In this document: one piece after another, positions 63,291 through 64,000 of the stretch
Layout of the letters: every line of letters starts with the position of its first letter
Numbering within the stretch: the stretch's first letter is position 1
Assembly: GCF_018619475.1 (NCBI RefSeq)
Contig: NZ_JAHFZG010000006.1
Span: 1-64,000 of the forward strand
From: Rhodomicrobium sp. Az07
Lineage (GTDB): Bacteria; Pseudomonadota; Alphaproteobacteria; Rhizobiales; Rhodomicrobiaceae
DNA length: 64,000 nucleotides
Direction: 5' to 3'
Made by a program: the position numbers and the translations under genes
The notes under the pieces: generated by a model
What the model saw: the letters and a program-made list of their open reading frames with translations, nothing else
Databases searched by the model: none
Told to the model about the DNA's origin: nothing

Positions 63291-64000
63291 GCCTGTGGCG
63301 GGCAGCGCAGGCGGGGCTATTCCTCCTCGACCCCGAAACGGCGCATGAGGCATCGCTGCGCGCGCTTGAAGCGGGCATGCACCCGCGCGCCGCGCTCGAC
63401 GATCCGCGCCTCGGCGTCGATCTCTTCGGCCTTCGCTTCCCGAACCCGGTCGGCGTCGCGGCGGGCTACGACAAGGACGCGCGGGTTTACAATCCGCTGT
63501 TTGCCATCGGCTTCGGCTTCGTCGAGGCGGGCACCATCACGCCGAAGCCGCAACCCGGCAATCCGCGCCCGCGCTCGTTCCGGCTCATCGCGGATCGTGG
63601 TGTCATCAACCGCTTCGGCTTCAACAGCGAGGGCCACGCGGCGGCCCTGAAGCGGCTCGCCGCACATCCGCCGCGCGGGCTTCTCGGCGTGAACATCGGG
63701 GCGAACAAGACGAGCGAAAATCGGATCGCGGATTATGTCGCGGGCGTGGCTGCCTTCGGCCCGGTCGCCGCATATCTCGCGATCAACATTTCCTCGCCGA
63801 ACACGCCGGGCCTGCGCGATTTGCAGGCGCCGGATCAACTCGCGGCGCTGCTCGACGCGGTGATGGATGCGCGCGCGAAGCTCGCGCGCAAGGTGCCGGT
63901 GCTCGTCAAGCTCGCGCCCGACCTGCGCGACGACGACATCGCACCGACGATGCGCTGTCTGCTCGACCACGGCGTCGATGGCGCGATCCTCACCAACACG
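63287..64000 (+). CDS. pyrD: Dihydroorotate dehydrogenase (quinone), 3'-truncated by window end
   Basis: Pyrimidine biosynthesis: oxidises dihydroorotate with quinone as acceptor at the membrane. The frame starts at GTG 63287, overlapping the DUF952 stop, and remains open for 238 codons to the last base. Class 2 features: an N-terminal membrane-associating helix (AQAGLFLLDPETAHEASLRAL), NPVGVAAGYDKDARVYNPLF, GFVEAGTITPKPQPGNPRPR, RVINR-like DRGVINRFGFNSEG, LGVNIGANK, and the catalytic Ser region AINISSPNTPGLRDLQ. LVKLAPDL follows. About 120 residues are missing. Confidence 0.95.
   Translation, partial: MSLWRAAQAGLFLLDPETAHEASLRALEAGMHPRAALDDPRLGVDLFGLRFPNPVGVAAGYDKDARVYNPLFAIGFGFVEAGTITPKPQPGNPRPRSFRLIADRGVINRFGFNSEGHAAALKRLAAHPPRGLLGVNIGANKTSENRIADYVAGVAAFGPVAAYLAINISSPNTPGLRDLQAPDQLAALLDAVMDARAKLARKVPVLVKLAPDLRDDDIAPTMRCLLDHGVDGAILTNT

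Overview
The window is GC-rich, densely coding bacterial chromosome. Gene content and order point to an alphaproteobacterium of the Hyphomicrobiales (Rhizobiales) type. The markers are the order nuoG-N/birA/rnj/mce/DUF1467, a class I lysyl-tRNA synthetase, a single-cysteine DksA, an L19 with a C-terminal extension, an aerobic-type cobalamin pathway with a CobZ-like system, and zapA/6S RNA/formyl-THF cyclo-ligase/ymdB. The genus cannot be fixed from the sequence alone. There are no phage, transposon, CRISPR or plasmid genes; the interest lies in regulation, repeats and small secreted proteins.

Layout. 1-6.5 kb: the end of a Lys/Ala-rich protein, an M15 dipeptidase, a PAP2 phosphatase, a Kef-type antiporter, a small HTH protein and a GNAT acetyltransferase. 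6.9-20.0 kb: the second half of the complex I operon (nuoG to nuoN; nuoA-F lie elsewhere), running on into birA, RNase J, methylmalonyl-CoA epimerase and a DUF1467 protein, closed by a terminator at 20047. 20.5-31.9 kb: cobalamin corrin-ring cluster (two-gene CobZ homologue, cobB, cobM, cobE, cobL, cobK, cobJ, cobI, cobH, cobD, cobC). 31.8-39.6 kb: glutathionyl-hydroquinone reductase, DUF1499 protein, zapA, DoxX, a probable 6S RNA, formyl-THF cyclo-ligase, ymdB, tam, LOG protein, rplS. 39.8-49.6 kb: an exported protein, a DevBCA-type exporter, dksA, maeB, a SUMF1-domain protein and an L,D-transpeptidase.

49.8-51.4 kb is a small module bounded by two identical tRNA-Gly(GCC) genes in opposite orientation, duplicated together with about 80 bp of upstream DNA. 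It holds a carboxymuconolactone-decarboxylase-like gene divergent from a BigR/SqrR-type persulfide sensor and a rhodanese, with a perfect operator palindrome over the promoter. 51.4-64 kb: dusB, a tyrosine phosphatase, an MsbA-type exporter, two tandem paralogous small secreted Trp/Arg/His-repeat proteins (each with its own terminator), an exported protein of unknown function, enolase, queC-queE, an ArsR regulator, and lysK-DUF952-pyrD (pyrD runs off the end).

Two families of dispersed hairpin repeats (97/98 bp at 569 and 40443; 41 bp at 3032 and 49616) sit just 3' of genes. The most distinctive items are the two-gene CobZ substitute for CobG, the inverted tRNA module with its sulfur sensor, the secreted repeat-protein pair, the hairpin repeats, the L19 extension, and a 444-nt insertion between nuoI and nuoJ that carries a small ORF coupled to nuoJ.
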